NCBI RefSeq assembly: GCF_002368295.1 | Contig: NZ_AP018248.1 | Span: forward strand, 4,806,500 to 4,870,499 | From: Tolypothrix tenuis PCC 7101 | GTDB lineage: Bacteria; Cyanobacteriota; Cyanobacteriia; Cyanobacteriales; Nostocaceae | Reading direction: 5' to 3' | Length of the DNA stretch: 64,000 nucleotides | Shown here: in pieces, positions 55,301 through 63,640 of the stretch | How positions within the stretch are numbered: position 1 is the stretch's first letter | Layout: each line of letters opens with the position of its first letter | Notes under the pieces: generated by a model | What the model was told of the DNA's origin: nothing | The model's input: only the letters and a program-made list of their open reading frames with translations | The model's database searches: none | Position numbers and translations under genes: made by a program

Positions 55301-55756
55301 CTTTAAAGTTTGCTGATAATAATCAATTGCCTTCGCTGTATTTCCTTGTGCAGCATTTGCCAATCCGAGATTTAGTAGTGCCCTTGCTTCTAAATCAGGG
55401 TTTTTAATTTCTCTTCCTATGATTAGCGCCTGCTGTTGGTGGGCGATCGCTTGAGGATAATCTTTTAACAGGTAGTAAGCGTTACCAATACTTCTTTGAG
55501 TGTGCCCCTCTGCTAGACGTTCCTTCAGCTGTTGGTAAATTAGCAGTGCTTGTTGTAAAGACTTCAAAGCTGCTTGAGGCTGACCATTATTTAACTGCTG
55601 TTCACCTTGTTTAAATATTCGCTCTGCTTCTACTTTGCTTGTGTCTAAGTTTTGCGCTAACGCCTGTGGCACTGTTAATATTACTCCACAATTGAGAAGC
55701 AGAGGTGTAGAGGTATTAACCAGGATTGCTAAAAATAATAGCCTGATGTAACTCAC
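52397..55756 (-). CDS. Secreted TPR-CHAT protease 4
   Basis: It is convergent with the rest of the array (16 bp from the previous stop). Signal peptide: LLFLAILVNTSTPLLLNCGVILTVPQALAQ is hydrophobic and ends in a good cleavage site; a Cys follows Asn there, but not in a lipobox. More than fifteen TPRs (for example YPKAIDYSQQSLAITQEIKD) occupy residues ~45-700. The CHAT domain has His986 in HLATHGLLDD and Cys1032 in LSACDTGRGRITG, both intact, ending WAAFTLIGEAD. 1119 residues. The ~150-bp upstream region to 55900 should hold its promoter. Confidence 0.92.
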   Translation of the reverse strand: MSYIRLLFLAILVNTSTPLLLNCGVILTVPQALAQNLDTSKVEAERIFKQGEQQLNNGQPQAALKSLQQALLIYQQLKERLAEGHTQRSIGNAYYLLKDYPQAIAHQQQALIIGREIKNPDLEARALLNLGLANAAQGNTAKAIDYYQQTLKIVQGASYSNDSKNQRHELELKALSGLANIYVFIKNYPKAFEYLEKSLVIVRNIQNKRGELEAIFSLGQVHLAAGNNSQAIRFFQQALAIAKDIKDPQLETAVSQVLSNVQLQNNPRKLEADRLFDQGMQQFQTSQFPAASKSWEQALLIYREIKDRVDEVNTLINLGYTYSNLGNFSKAIQLLEPTLAIAREINDRNGESKILRNLGTAYLEKGDYLKAIDYSQQSLNLARETKDREGEGQSLGNLGLAYTKISDYPKAISYHQQSLAIAQEVNNLQGVVTSLTNLGNVYLDQGAYKQAIELQQQGLAIVQDPVTKGKILGNLGNVYFFLGEYQKAVKYHEQSLKLAREINNLKGQGQSLGNLAAAYLYLGYDRKAIDYQKQSLAIAKQIEDSQSQGNALANLGDIYTKLGDYAQAINYHQQHLVIAQTIKDRKGESVALGNLGLVYSYQGNYPKAIDYSQQSLAITQEIKDSQSTSNLLNNLGFYFYKQGNLKLAESTLIEGMKVRESLRAKLQDSEKISIFDTQLNTYRALQQVLIAQNKTDVALEIAERGRARAFVELLSSRISSNPNQQLPSPPKIAEIKQIAKTQNATLVQYSIVYDDFNIAGKIEFKESELYIWVIQPTGELTFRKVDLKPLWQKEKINLVELVYRSRETINVRSPSIEIVHTPNQAATTNQLKKLHQLLLQPIADLLPEKESDKVIFIPQSSLFLVPFPALQDENGKYLIEKHTILTSPSIQVLDLTRQQRKRLGATKLIASFQKQDAVVVGNPTMPKVPPKIGEPPQQLLPLPSAEAEAKAIAPILKTQAITGDQATKSAILQLLSQARIIHLATHGLLDDIQGLGSAIALAPSGKDNGLLTAEEIFERVKLNAELVVLSACDTGRGRITGDGIIGLSRSLISAGTPSVIVSLWPVPDAPTAELMTEFYQNLQKSPDKAIALRTAMLATMKQHPEPKNWAAFTLIGEAD

Positions 55757-56034
55757 AATATTATCTATTGATAAATAAATATCTAAGATTATTGAAGTTT
55801 AAGGGTTCACGAACTCGTAGTAAAGAACTAGAAATATAAATCTACAATAAGCTGGTATAAGTTTGAGATTTACTGCATTTGTTAGCTATTTTTATGATAT
55901 TTTTAGCAGTTAAGCTTAATAGCCAGATAAATGAGGCGATCACATAGTCTGTCTCAAGCAAGATTATGTAGGTTATCTGGTATAAATTCGGTGAGAATGA
56001 ACAATAATTTTTGATGAGAATGCGATAGCTGCTG
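55757..56034. other. Upstream region of CHAT 4
   Basis: A+T-rich DNA between two minus-strand genes. It contains ATTTTTATGATATTTTTAGC and TATAAATCTACAATAAG, which could be promoter-like for the minus strand, but no box is convincing. No gene seen. Confidence 0.35.
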
Positions 56035-56325
56035 TCAGCTAAGGTATTTTCCATCTCTCACTCTACAATTTCCACTGTTCGCTCCCTGAATTTTTCTTCC
56101 TATTACCTTTCCTTTTCCTAAACGAGTACCAATCCCAACACCCACAGTCAGCTTTTTTATTGGTTGTAAAAGGTCAACTAAACCCTGATCTAGTGTACTT
56201 AGTTGTTTAGGGCCAATATCTACTGACCACTCTACTTGACTACGACGATCGCGTTTATGAACATATTGCCCAAAACCCCCCAAATCAACAGAATCACCCC
56301 CTGCTTCGGTGCGGTAAACAGGCAA
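56035..56325 (-). CDS. Small hypothetical protein or remnant
   Basis: 96 residues, not recognised. Sequence landmarks: DLGGFGQYVHKRDRRSQVEW, LLQPIKKLTVGVGIGTRLGK, and a basic C-terminus. The composition is protein-like rather than low-complexity, but there is no ribosome site, and decayed DNA surrounds it (a coding-like piece KELAIAAYYSRQKT lies just outside at 56355-56395, plus strand). It could be the middle of a broken gene. Confidence 0.35.
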   Translation of the reverse strand: MPVYRTEAGGDSVDLGGFGQYVHKRDRRSQVEWSVDIGPKQLSTLDQGLVDLLQPIKKLTVGVGIGTRLGKGKVIGRKIQGANSGNCRVRDGKYLS

Positions 56326-56761
56326 CTAGAGCCAGCCCACAAGAGAAAGCAAAAGAATTAGCGATCGCCGCTTATTATTCCCGCCAAAAAACCTGATTGA
56401 CAAAACACCGAACCTTGAAAATAGAATAAGTATAAGTAATAGCGCCGCAGTTCATGCTTGTGTGAAGAAGCAGGGGAGCAGGGAGCAGGGGAGAAAAACC
56501 ACCCACAAGGGGGAGCCAGTCTCGTGGGCGGCTGTGCCGACTTGAGAGAACTGGCGTTGGGGCTTCAACCAAGGGAGAAAAAGGAGCAAGGGGGCTTTTG
56601 CCCACAAGGGGCAAGGTTTGTACCTTTCCCCCTGCCCCGTTCCCCCTGCCCCCTGCCTCTTATAAAGCCTCTGTACTGTGTATAAATGTGGATTAGTTTG
56701 ACTGTTGGAAGACATTAATCTGTTAACAGTGACAAATAATTTGTTAATGTACAACAACAAA
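56326..56761. repeat. Repeat-rich, G-run and pyrimidine-run DNA without a gene
   Basis: Contains GGGGAGCAGGGAGCAGGGG, ACCCACAAGGGGGAG, CCCACAAGGGGCAAGG and CCTGCCCCGTTCCCCCTGCC, typical Nostocales tandem repeats. An open frame on the minus strand here (56452-56862) follows the repeats and is not credible as a gene. Confidence 0.6.
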
Positions 56762-56808
56762 AGCGGGAGATGGGACTCGAACCCACGACGTTCACCTTGG
56801 GAAGGTGA
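56762..56808 (-). tRNA. 3' half of tRNA-Gly(CCC), probable integration site
   Basis: Read on the minus strand: anticodon arm TCACC-TTCCCAA-GGTGA with anticodon CCC, variable ACGTC, T-arm GTGGG-TTCGAGT-CCCAT, and acceptor strand CTCCCGC plus T. The matching 5' half (acceptor GCGGGAG and D-arm) is absent; before the anticodon stem the DNA reads GAAAATCAAGGTTAATG. A 3' tRNA segment alone is what a tyrosine-recombinase element carries or leaves at its end. No integrase gene is in the window. Confidence 0.65.
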
Positions 56809-57113
56809 CATTAACCTTGATTTTCCAATACTTTCAGCCTTGCTCACAATCTTTACACCCATTTTACACCCAAAAATATTGACGATTTAGTTTCAGCGCC
56901 AGTTATCAATAATTTTTTGGATAAAGTTTTTGGCAAGATATTTTCGTATACATTACACGCTTAAGGAAGATTTTCCACAAGCGTTAAATGATCTCAATGT
57001 TTGGAATTCCTATAGTTGTTAAAGTATTTTTATTGGCTTAAGTTTTCACATTGCGATCACTGTTCATCAAGTGTAGTAGGCATCACGTTACCACTGGTTC
57101 AGGCTAGTGAGAG

Positions 57114-57525
57114 CTAATGAGGATGAACTAAGCGAGCAATCGTCTCAACCAGTAGCTCTGGTTCGATAGGCTTCGAGATGTGCTTTTGAAAGCCTGCGGC
57201 AAGCACCTGTTGCTGATTGGTGTCCCCAGCATAAGCGGTTAAGGCGATCGCCCGAATGCTTCCCCCTTGTTCAGGGGCTAATGTCCTTACTTGCTGGATC
57301 AGCATATACCCATTCATCGCAGGCATACCAATGTCACTTAGTATGATATTTGGTTTCACTTGGGGCAGAAGTAGCCGCTGTCACCTTTGCCCCTTGTTGC
57401 TCCAATACAAATGCCACCAATTCCCGTGTGTCGGGTTCATCATCCACAATCAGAATTTTGATGCCGCTTAAATCGAGAGAGTGCTCAGGCGATCGCTCTC
57501 GTTTTTTTACTGCATTCCCGACTTT
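57114..57525 (-). pseudogene. Broken response-regulator receiver domain
   Basis: The upstream half reads GIKILIVDDEPDTRELVAFV and LEQQGAKVTAATSA (with the Asp-Asp pair), then shifts frame. The downstream half reads KPNIILSDIGMPAMNGYMLI with the phospho-acceptor Asp, IALTAYAGDTNQQQ, and the Lys of HISKPIEPE. About ten residues between GAKVTAATSA and KPNI are missing with the frameshift. It resembles the terminal receiver of cyanobacterial hybrid histidine kinases; no kinase part is present. Confidence 0.85.
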
Positions 57526-57757
57526 TCAAACATCCTCTGAAATAGGCATAAATAAGTAAACCAAAATTTTCAACAATAACGAATTTACTAGGTTTGAGTT
57601 TTTGCTCTAGCTAGCTTTGCCGTTCTAGCAAATAAGTTTTTATCCACTTTTTACCCTTTTCTAAGAGACTTCCCAATTCTTAACTTTGTACTGAGCTTTC
57701 GTCTTCATTGTTGGGCTGGCGGCGAGTGAACATAGGCTATAGGTAAAATTTACCATT

Positions 57758-58192
57758 TTGCCTATTCACGCAACAACGCCCAAACATATTGAGAATCCAC
57801 GCTTTCTGGCATTATCAGAACGTTTAGAAGCAATCAAAGAACGTCACGAACAGGGGCAAATTTACAGCGTCACCTTTCTTAAAGAATTACTCGACCTAGC
57901 AAGGGATTTACTCCTAGCAGAGAAAGATACACCCGTCGAAAAAGATGAAGACAGAGGAAAAGCAGCACTGACCGAATTATTCACAGAAGTTCGCAACGAC
58001 CAAACCCCGAAAATGGTAGAAAGAATAGTCAATGATATCGATGAAATCGTGCGTTTGGTAAGGTTCCCTGCTTGGCAGCAAACGAGTGCAGGAGAAAGGG
58101 AAGTCAAACAAGCATTGCAGAAAACCTTGTTTAAATATGCGCTGCATCCGGATAAAGAATTGTTTGGGAAGGATTATGAATATATAAGGTAG
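57758..58192 (+). pseudogene. hsdR: C-terminal fragment of type I restriction enzyme HsdR
   Basis: Only the last ~140 residues of a ~1000-residue protein remain: FTEVRNDQTPKMVERIVNDI, IVRLVRFPAWQQTSAGEREV and LKYALHPDKELFGKDYEYIR, the usual HsdR C-terminal helical domain. The first codon (TTG) has no ribosome site, and no helicase or nuclease part or HsdM/HsdS gene is nearby. It is a relic of a type I restriction system deleted at this locus. Confidence 0.85.
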
Positions 58193-58242
58193 TATTATTG
58201 ATGCGAGAAAATGCGTGCCAAATTATCGTGTAAAAAAGGCTT

Positions 58243-60762
58243 TTAACGAACGCGCGATCGCTCACTAATTCGGGTTTGCGTTTGTAACCTAATTTTGTTG
58301 TAAAGGTCAACCTTTGCATCGGAATGACTAACTGATATAACTAAAGCATACCTTTGGGTATCAATTTCGCCTTCCCTCGCCCATTTGCGATTGCAACTAA
58401 CAACCAAATACATCGATTTTTGATTATATTTCCATGTCTTAGAAGTGAATTCAATTTGACCTTTTTGAAGAGTTCCTTTTTTCCTTAAATTAACTCCTGG
58501 CTGTAAATCAACTATAACACTAGAGCCATATTTCTTTTTTAATTCTTCCATCGTCAATTCGGCAATATCCTCATTTGGATTATCTTTATTTTCATCTTGG
58601 GCTTTCTGAAAAGCTCTCGTAATAGCTTCGATATCAATATTTTTAAATAATTGAAATTCCATTGCAACACCGAGGTAAGAATCTCCTCTGGTATGTCTCG
58701 TCGGTGGGTCGAAAGCAAGGGTAACAGATATTTTTTTATTGCCTTTTGTATCTAGGAACTCCGGCGGCAAAGATGGTATCTCATAAATTTTAAAATTTCC
58801 AACTTCTATGATTTCATTATCTACAAGTAAAACTACATCATTATCAGTGGAATAAGCCGCTTGTACAAAATTTGTATGTCCATACCCATATACTTGTAGT
58901 ATTTTGTTCATATCAAGCTTCGTATTCTCTTTATTTTTAGCTTTACTCTTGGCTTTATTCTTAGCTTTAGTTTTAGTTTTTATTTTAAACAACCCTGGTA
59001 TTTCTGTTGGTAAGCCAGCAGCATTAGTTATTAATGCTCGAATCAAATTAGATGACGAATTTGGGTATTTAGAAAATAATTGCGTTACGATATTAGCAAC
59101 ACGAGGAGCAGAAAAACTTGTTCCACAATATGCTTTGAATAATGAGCCTGCTTGATAATTTTTAGCAACCGTAATTATGGAAGCTCCAATTTCATTATCA
59201 ATCATTCTATTTCCATCTATAACCAAATCTCCTCCAAAATCTACCAAATCAGGCTTGATCATGCCATCAACACCAAAGCCGCTCCTAGTAAATGGAGACG
59301 GATATCCTTCTACTTTGGCAACAACATTTCTACAAGCATCTTCATGATATTGAGTGCTTCCCTTACCCATTGATAAAGAACCCACTGTTAAAGCGATCGC
59401 AGAAGTCGCAGGGTCGATAATCCGTGCATCCTCGCTTAGTAAATATTTTGGGTAATCTCGGCGAATTAATTCTTTAGACTCAGAATCATAATAATAATTT
59501 CCTGCCGATATCACAAACACTATATTTTTGTTCTGAAGCTTGTATGCAATCTCATCAATCCTTGCAGCTAAACGAAATTGCTTTTGCCCACTTCTATAAA
59601 CTAAATTGGAATCTCCAAGAGATATATTAATGACTTTGCAATTAGGATAGTTACCTATGAAATAATTAATAGCTGCTTCTAATTGCTTATCCAATAGCAA
59701 ATCTGGGTCATATTCATTATTTTCGTTAGTGACACGAGCTGAAAAAAGCCAGACTGGTGGCTGAAATTGCTTCTTTTTAATACATGCGCTGACATCACCA
59801 TATACCGCAATACCCGATACTCCTGTTCCGTGTCCACCAGTTTCATCCCCATCTTCCTCTTCTCCCTTGATAAACTTACGACCTGGATCGGGAAAAACTT
59901 GTGCATCACCCAAAGCAACACCAATAAGTGGATGACCTCCTTGAATACCTGAGTCAATGACCAAAACTCCGCACACTGACTCAAGAGGAGAAATTACTTC
60001 CGGAAGGTCGGATATAGGAATATTTATTTCTCCCGCAGACTCGAAAGCTGGTTTTGGTCTTCGATCAATCTCTTTAACAGCATCTTCTTTGAGAAGAAGT
60101 TCTAAAATTTTTTTATTTAACTTAACCCTTGCAGTACAAAAATATTCACTAATATACTGATCAGTTATTTTCATCCCTGGGTATTCTTTAAAAGATTGCA
60201 AAAACTCATCTAATTTTCTTAAGTAATCTCGCATCTCATCTGTATTACCCGTGTGCCATAACTCTAGGTCTAATGGTACAATCTCATCATTTTCGAGTGG
60301 TTTCAACTCTAGCAATCGACCAATTCTATCTTCTGGCTCTAATGGAACAATATCTTCGATCGCATCCAAATAGCCATATTCGTAATTACTATCATTCAAA
60401 CCGCTATATGACTTTAATTTTTCTCTAAAAATTTTTAATTCGTTATCCGAAGAAAATACAACTATAGCTTGACTTGCTTTAGGCTCTTTTGCTAATAGAT
60501 TTAAACCTAAAGAAGATAGATTGTTTTCTTCTAAACTATCGTTTTTTCTTAATTTTATTTTAAATATGAGTTTCGGATTAATACCAAAGGGAGTAGATTT
60601 CTTTGGTGTAAGGCTAGTTAGTGATGATGCTTGCGCTAAAAGTTTACTACCATGAGTTGGGCGATCGTCTCTTTTTCCACCACTACCAAACCCTCTTTTC
60701 GGGCGTTTTGGTAATGTGATGTTTATTACAGGTAATTCGAGATGTTCATACTGATTACTCAT
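58243..60762 (-). CDS. Subtilisin-family (S8) serine protease of an AAA-subtilase pair
   Basis: 839 residues. After a ~260-residue N-terminal domain, the S8 core shows all three catalytic motifs: Asp in GVLVIDSGIQGGHPL, His in GGHGTGVSGIA and Ser in CGTSFSAPRVANI. The oxyanion Asn lies in VISAGNYY. A Lys-rich stretch (TKTKAKNKAKSKAKNKENTK) is inserted after the core, followed by an unrecognised C-terminal domain of ~200 residues. No signal peptide, so it acts in the cytoplasm. Its start overlaps the AAA gene by 8 bp. Two-gene AAA ATPase plus subtilase cassettes are known from bacterial defence-type islands; the N-terminal domain may hold the protease inactive until the ATPase acts (inference). 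Confidence 0.9.
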   Translation of the reverse strand: MSNQYEHLELPVINITLPKRPKRGFGSGGKRDDRPTHGSKLLAQASSLTSLTPKKSTPFGINPKLIFKIKLRKNDSLEENNLSSLGLNLLAKEPKASQAIVVFSSDNELKIFREKLKSYSGLNDSNYEYGYLDAIEDIVPLEPEDRIGRLLELKPLENDEIVPLDLELWHTGNTDEMRDYLRKLDEFLQSFKEYPGMKITDQYISEYFCTARVKLNKKILELLLKEDAVKEIDRRPKPAFESAGEINIPISDLPEVISPLESVCGVLVIDSGIQGGHPLIGVALGDAQVFPDPGRKFIKGEEEDGDETGGHGTGVSGIAVYGDVSACIKKKQFQPPVWLFSARVTNENNEYDPDLLLDKQLEAAINYFIGNYPNCKVINISLGDSNLVYRSGQKQFRLAARIDEIAYKLQNKNIVFVISAGNYYYDSESKELIRRDYPKYLLSEDARIIDPATSAIALTVGSLSMGKGSTQYHEDACRNVVAKVEGYPSPFTRSGFGVDGMIKPDLVDFGGDLVIDGNRMIDNEIGASIITVAKNYQAGSLFKAYCGTSFSAPRVANIVTQLFSKYPNSSSNLIRALITNAAGLPTEIPGLFKIKTKTKAKNKAKSKAKNKENTKLDMNKILQVYGYGHTNFVQAAYSTDNDVVLLVDNEIIEVGNFKIYEIPSLPPEFLDTKGNKKISVTLAFDPPTRHTRGDSYLGVAMEFQLFKNIDIEAITRAFQKAQDENKDNPNEDIAELTMEELKKKYGSSVIVDLQPGVNLRKKGTLQKGQIEFTSKTWKYNQKSMYLVVSCNRKWAREGEIDTQRYALVISVSHSDAKVDLYNKIRLQTQTRISERSRVR

Positions 60763-61792
60763 CTTGATGCTCTGCTATTGTCTTAATCGATTCCCTTGAA
60801 TATTCTATTATACGGATTCTTTCTAAATGACGTTGCAAAGCAGCCTCTAAATCAGATGCTGTTAAAACAGCATCGCTTCTTAAGATGACTGATTTTATCG
60901 CATCCGAGCAAATTCTTTCAATATCTGCACCTGTAGCATTCTCAAGTCGATATGCTATTTGTTCCATTTCTATATCTCGATGCCTAATACTGATTAATTT
61001 CGCTTCTAGAAGTTTTCTTCTCAAATGCAAATCTGGTTTTGCAAAATACAAAATTTCATCGAACCTTCTCCAAATTGCGGTATCGAGTAATGACTCATAA
61101 TTTGTTGCAGCAATAAATATACTATTATCATTTGATTTATCTATCAGTTGAATTAGGCTGTTAACTAACCGTTTGATTTCGCCATGTTCATTGTGACTAT
61201 CTCTATCTTTACCAAGTGCGTCAAATTCATCAAACAATATAACCCATTCACCAGTTTGGATGTAATCAAAAATCTTCTTTAAATTAACTGCGGTTTCACC
61301 CAAATAGGAAGAAACTACAGATGGTAAATTAACATATACTAATGGCAAGCTTAATACACTTGATAAGACTTGTGCCGTGAGCGTTTTTCCACATCCAGGT
61401 GGCCCACAAAACAATAGTTTGCTACTTGGTTTCAAACCATGAGTCCGCAAAATATCTTTTTTCCTATTCTCCAAGACAATTTTCTCTAATGTTTTAAAAT
61501 TATCTTCTGCTATAACAACTCTATCCCAAGTCAATTCATATTGTTTAATATCTATTAAAGGAAACCCTGTATCTTTATCTTTAGGTACATCATTATAAAC
61601 ATTATATACAGGTGTATTAGAAGCTTTTTTTTGTGGAGATACTTGTAGGATCGTCTCAAGGTCTTTCGCAAGCAATAGGTGATTTTTATCTCTTTCTTCT
61701 TGAATAATCTCCATTGCAACAGCATAAAAATCTTCTCGATTATTTTGTGAGAAGCTCTTAAATAATTTTCTTAGAATATCACCTCTTGTCAT
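60755..61792 (-). CDS. AAA+ ATPase paired with the subtilase
   Basis: The N-terminal ~110 residues are helical. The AAA core has Walker A FCGPPGCGKT, Walker B WVILFDEFDALG, sensor 1 FIAATN, and Arg finger region IWRRFD. It ends with the small lid domain (ATGADIERICSDAIKSVILR). The type is FtsH/spastin-like, without a protease domain of its own. It is translationally coupled with the protease (ATG of 58243-60762 lies inside its last codons). It probably senses a trigger and unfolds or activates through the protease. A+T-rich upstream DNA (61793-62056) probably holds the promoter of the pair. Confidence 0.9.
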   Translation of the reverse strand: MTRGDILRKLFKSFSQNNREDFYAVAMEIIQEERDKNHLLLAKDLETILQVSPQKKASNTPVYNVYNDVPKDKDTGFPLIDIKQYELTWDRVVIAEDNFKTLEKIVLENRKKDILRTHGLKPSSKLLFCGPPGCGKTLTAQVLSSVLSLPLVYVNLPSVVSSYLGETAVNLKKIFDYIQTGEWVILFDEFDALGKDRDSHNEHGEIKRLVNSLIQLIDKSNDNSIFIAATNYESLLDTAIWRRFDEILYFAKPDLHLRRKLLEAKLISIRHRDIEMEQIAYRLENATGADIERICSDAIKSVILRSDAVLTASDLEAALQRHLERIRIIEYSRESIKTIAEHQDE

Positions 61793-62056
61793 AATAATAT
61801 GTACTATTTTTATCTATATTCTTAAAACGTTTTATTCTATCTTAGAAGTAATAAAATTATATTATTTAGTCATTATATTCTGTAATGCTAATTTATTAAA
61901 TTCCATGTTCGACAAAACAAGATTAAGCTAGTCATTAACCCAACTTAATACAAAACATAACAATTATTCGTCCACAAGCATTCATAAGCCATCCTGTGAC
62001 TATTTTATAGTATATTTATACTACTTGTTGTCTGGTTTTAGTTTTGCGATCGTTAT
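61793..62056. other. A+T-rich gap, promoter region of the AAA-subtilase pair
   Basis: No gene seen. Several TATA-like stretches (for example TATATTTATACTACTT near 62010) occur; a specific promoter cannot be fixed. Confidence 0.35.
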
Positions 62057-63493
62057 TTAAGAGTAAGCTTTAATAACGCTTCTGGTATTTCGCCATCTCA
62101 GCAAAACACCAATCTGAACTGCTCTCAAAAATATAAGACCTATGTTACAAAACCTGGTTTGCACAAAATGGCGTAATTTATGAATTGCGATCCGCAAATT
62201 ACTTGGAGGCGATCGCTCGTTACCGACTTTGATATTTTCTCCATCAACTAACCCAGAAGTCCCGCAGATTCGTTTTTCTGGTTGTTGCTCCATTGAGTGA
62301 GAAATTTGCAAATCAACCGACGCTTCAAGGCTTGCTAAGTCCAGTAGATGTGTAAAAACAAAGCAACTTGTCCCCGGACATCGCAAAACAATCGTTGAAT
62401 TTTGCTGTTCTTCCAAATGCGCCCATACCGGAGAAGCAATGGCATGAGCAAGCAACGGTGGAACGCTATTACCAATAGCCTTATGAGCAGCCAGCTTACT
62501 TGTTCCAAAATCAAACCAATCAGGAAAACTGTGTAATCTCGCGGCTTCACGAACCGTTATCACCCGCGCATGTTCGTAATGTATCGGTCTTGCTGCTGTT
62601 CGATTCCCACTCCCAGCACGTAATGTCGGGGACAACCCATTGGCTGACAATCGTTTTGCCCAAGTAGTCGGTTCTTTCTCTCCAGGAATAGTATCACCAT
62701 ATTTCTGTTGTGTTGCTGCTGTATGTACTGTTGCTTGAAATCCACCTATCAGGTTCGATGATTTTGGAGTAACAGGGAAGATTTTGTCCAAATATTGGGC
62801 GTATTCGCCCTTGTCGTTTAACCTCCAATTGTCGATTTGGGAATTGATAGGGATGTGGCTTAGGTCAGCGATAGCGTCAAAGACGCTGACCTTCGGTATC
62901 CCATCCCCCACATTCAACTTCTTCTCGCTCTCGACAGGTGCAGCAACTTCCCCAAATTTCGATCCCACCCAAATAGCCCGTTGTCGTTTTTGAGGTACAC
63001 CGTAATCCGATGCTGTGAGCAAGCATTTGGAGAGAATGTAGTGTTCCTCAATGAGAGTGATCGCATTATCCGTAATATGAGAAAATTTTTTCCATTCGAT
63101 TGCAGGAACATTCTCCATCACGAATATTGCCGGATTTAGCTCGACGACCAAATTGATGAATTTGATTACTAATTGACTGCGATCGTCATTGAGATTTTGC
63201 TTCCCAGCAACCGAAAAGCCTTGGAAGGGTGGACCACCTATAACTGCGGCGATTTCTCCATCCCAATCTGGATATTTATTTTGAATTATTTCTCTAATTT
63301 CTGCTGCTGAAATATCCCCAATATCTCGGCATAAAACTAACGTATTGGGAAAATTCATTCTATATAATTCTAAAACTTTAGGATTATTATCGATGGCAAC
63401 TGCTACTTCAAATCCAGCAGATTCAAACCCCAGGTCTAATCCGCGAATTCCACAAAATAAACTAACTACTAACTTCTTATCTGTTGACATCAT
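62057..63493 (-). CDS. C5-cytosine DNA methyltransferase, probably inactive (catalytic Cys replaced by Phe)
   Basis: Family motifs in order: motif I LFCGIRGLDLGFE (usually F-x-G-x-G-G; the second Gly is Arg here), motif IV GGPPFQGFS, motif VI VMENVPAIEW, motif VIII QKRQRAIWVG, and motif X HKAIGNSVPPLLAHAIA. The nucleophile Cys of the universal PC(Q) motif reads as Phe90, a TGC to TTC change. The last ~100 residues after motif X are not methyltransferase-like and may be read-through into former non-coding DNA. Start is ATG 63493. Unless a sequencing error is involved, the protein should not methylate. A divergent frameshifted gene begins 147 bp away. Confidence 0.85.
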   Translation of the reverse strand: MMSTDKKLVVSLFCGIRGLDLGFESAGFEVAVAIDNNPKVLELYRMNFPNTLVLCRDIGDISAAEIREIIQNKYPDWDGEIAAVIGGPPFQGFSVAGKQNLNDDRSQLVIKFINLVVELNPAIFVMENVPAIEWKKFSHITDNAITLIEEHYILSKCLLTASDYGVPQKRQRAIWVGSKFGEVAAPVESEKKLNVGDGIPKVSVFDAIADLSHIPINSQIDNWRLNDKGEYAQYLDKIFPVTPKSSNLIGGFQATVHTAATQQKYGDTIPGEKEPTTWAKRLSANGLSPTLRAGSGNRTAARPIHYEHARVITVREAARLHSFPDWFDFGTSKLAAHKAIGNSVPPLLAHAIASPVWAHLEEQQNSTIVLRCPGTSCFVFTHLLDLASLEASVDLQISHSMEQQPEKRICGTSGLVDGENIKVGNERSPPSNLRIAIHKLRHFVQTRFCNIGLIFLRAVQIGVLLRWRNTRSVIKAYS

Positions 63494-63640
63494 AATTAAG
63501 TTCAGATAAGTAAGATTTTATGTACTTATCTCTATTTTATAATCATTTCACACCTGTACTACTATAATTAGTTATTTGCTTAGATAAAAATATTTAATCT
63601 TGGGAATTTAAATCTAGTTTAGATATTATCAATTCCAGCT
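63494..63640. promoter_or_regulatory. Divergent intergenic region
   Basis: 147 bp between the minus-strand methyltransferase and the plus-strand 63641 gene, A+T-rich, and the only place for promoters of both. Methyltransferase plus divergent gene is a layout seen in restriction-modification pairs. Confidence 0.35.

Noticed and set aside
56452..56862. 136-residue minus-strand ORF (and its plus-strand partners)
   Set aside because: It runs through the tRNA half and G/C-run repeats; its composition follows the repeats rather than a protein family.
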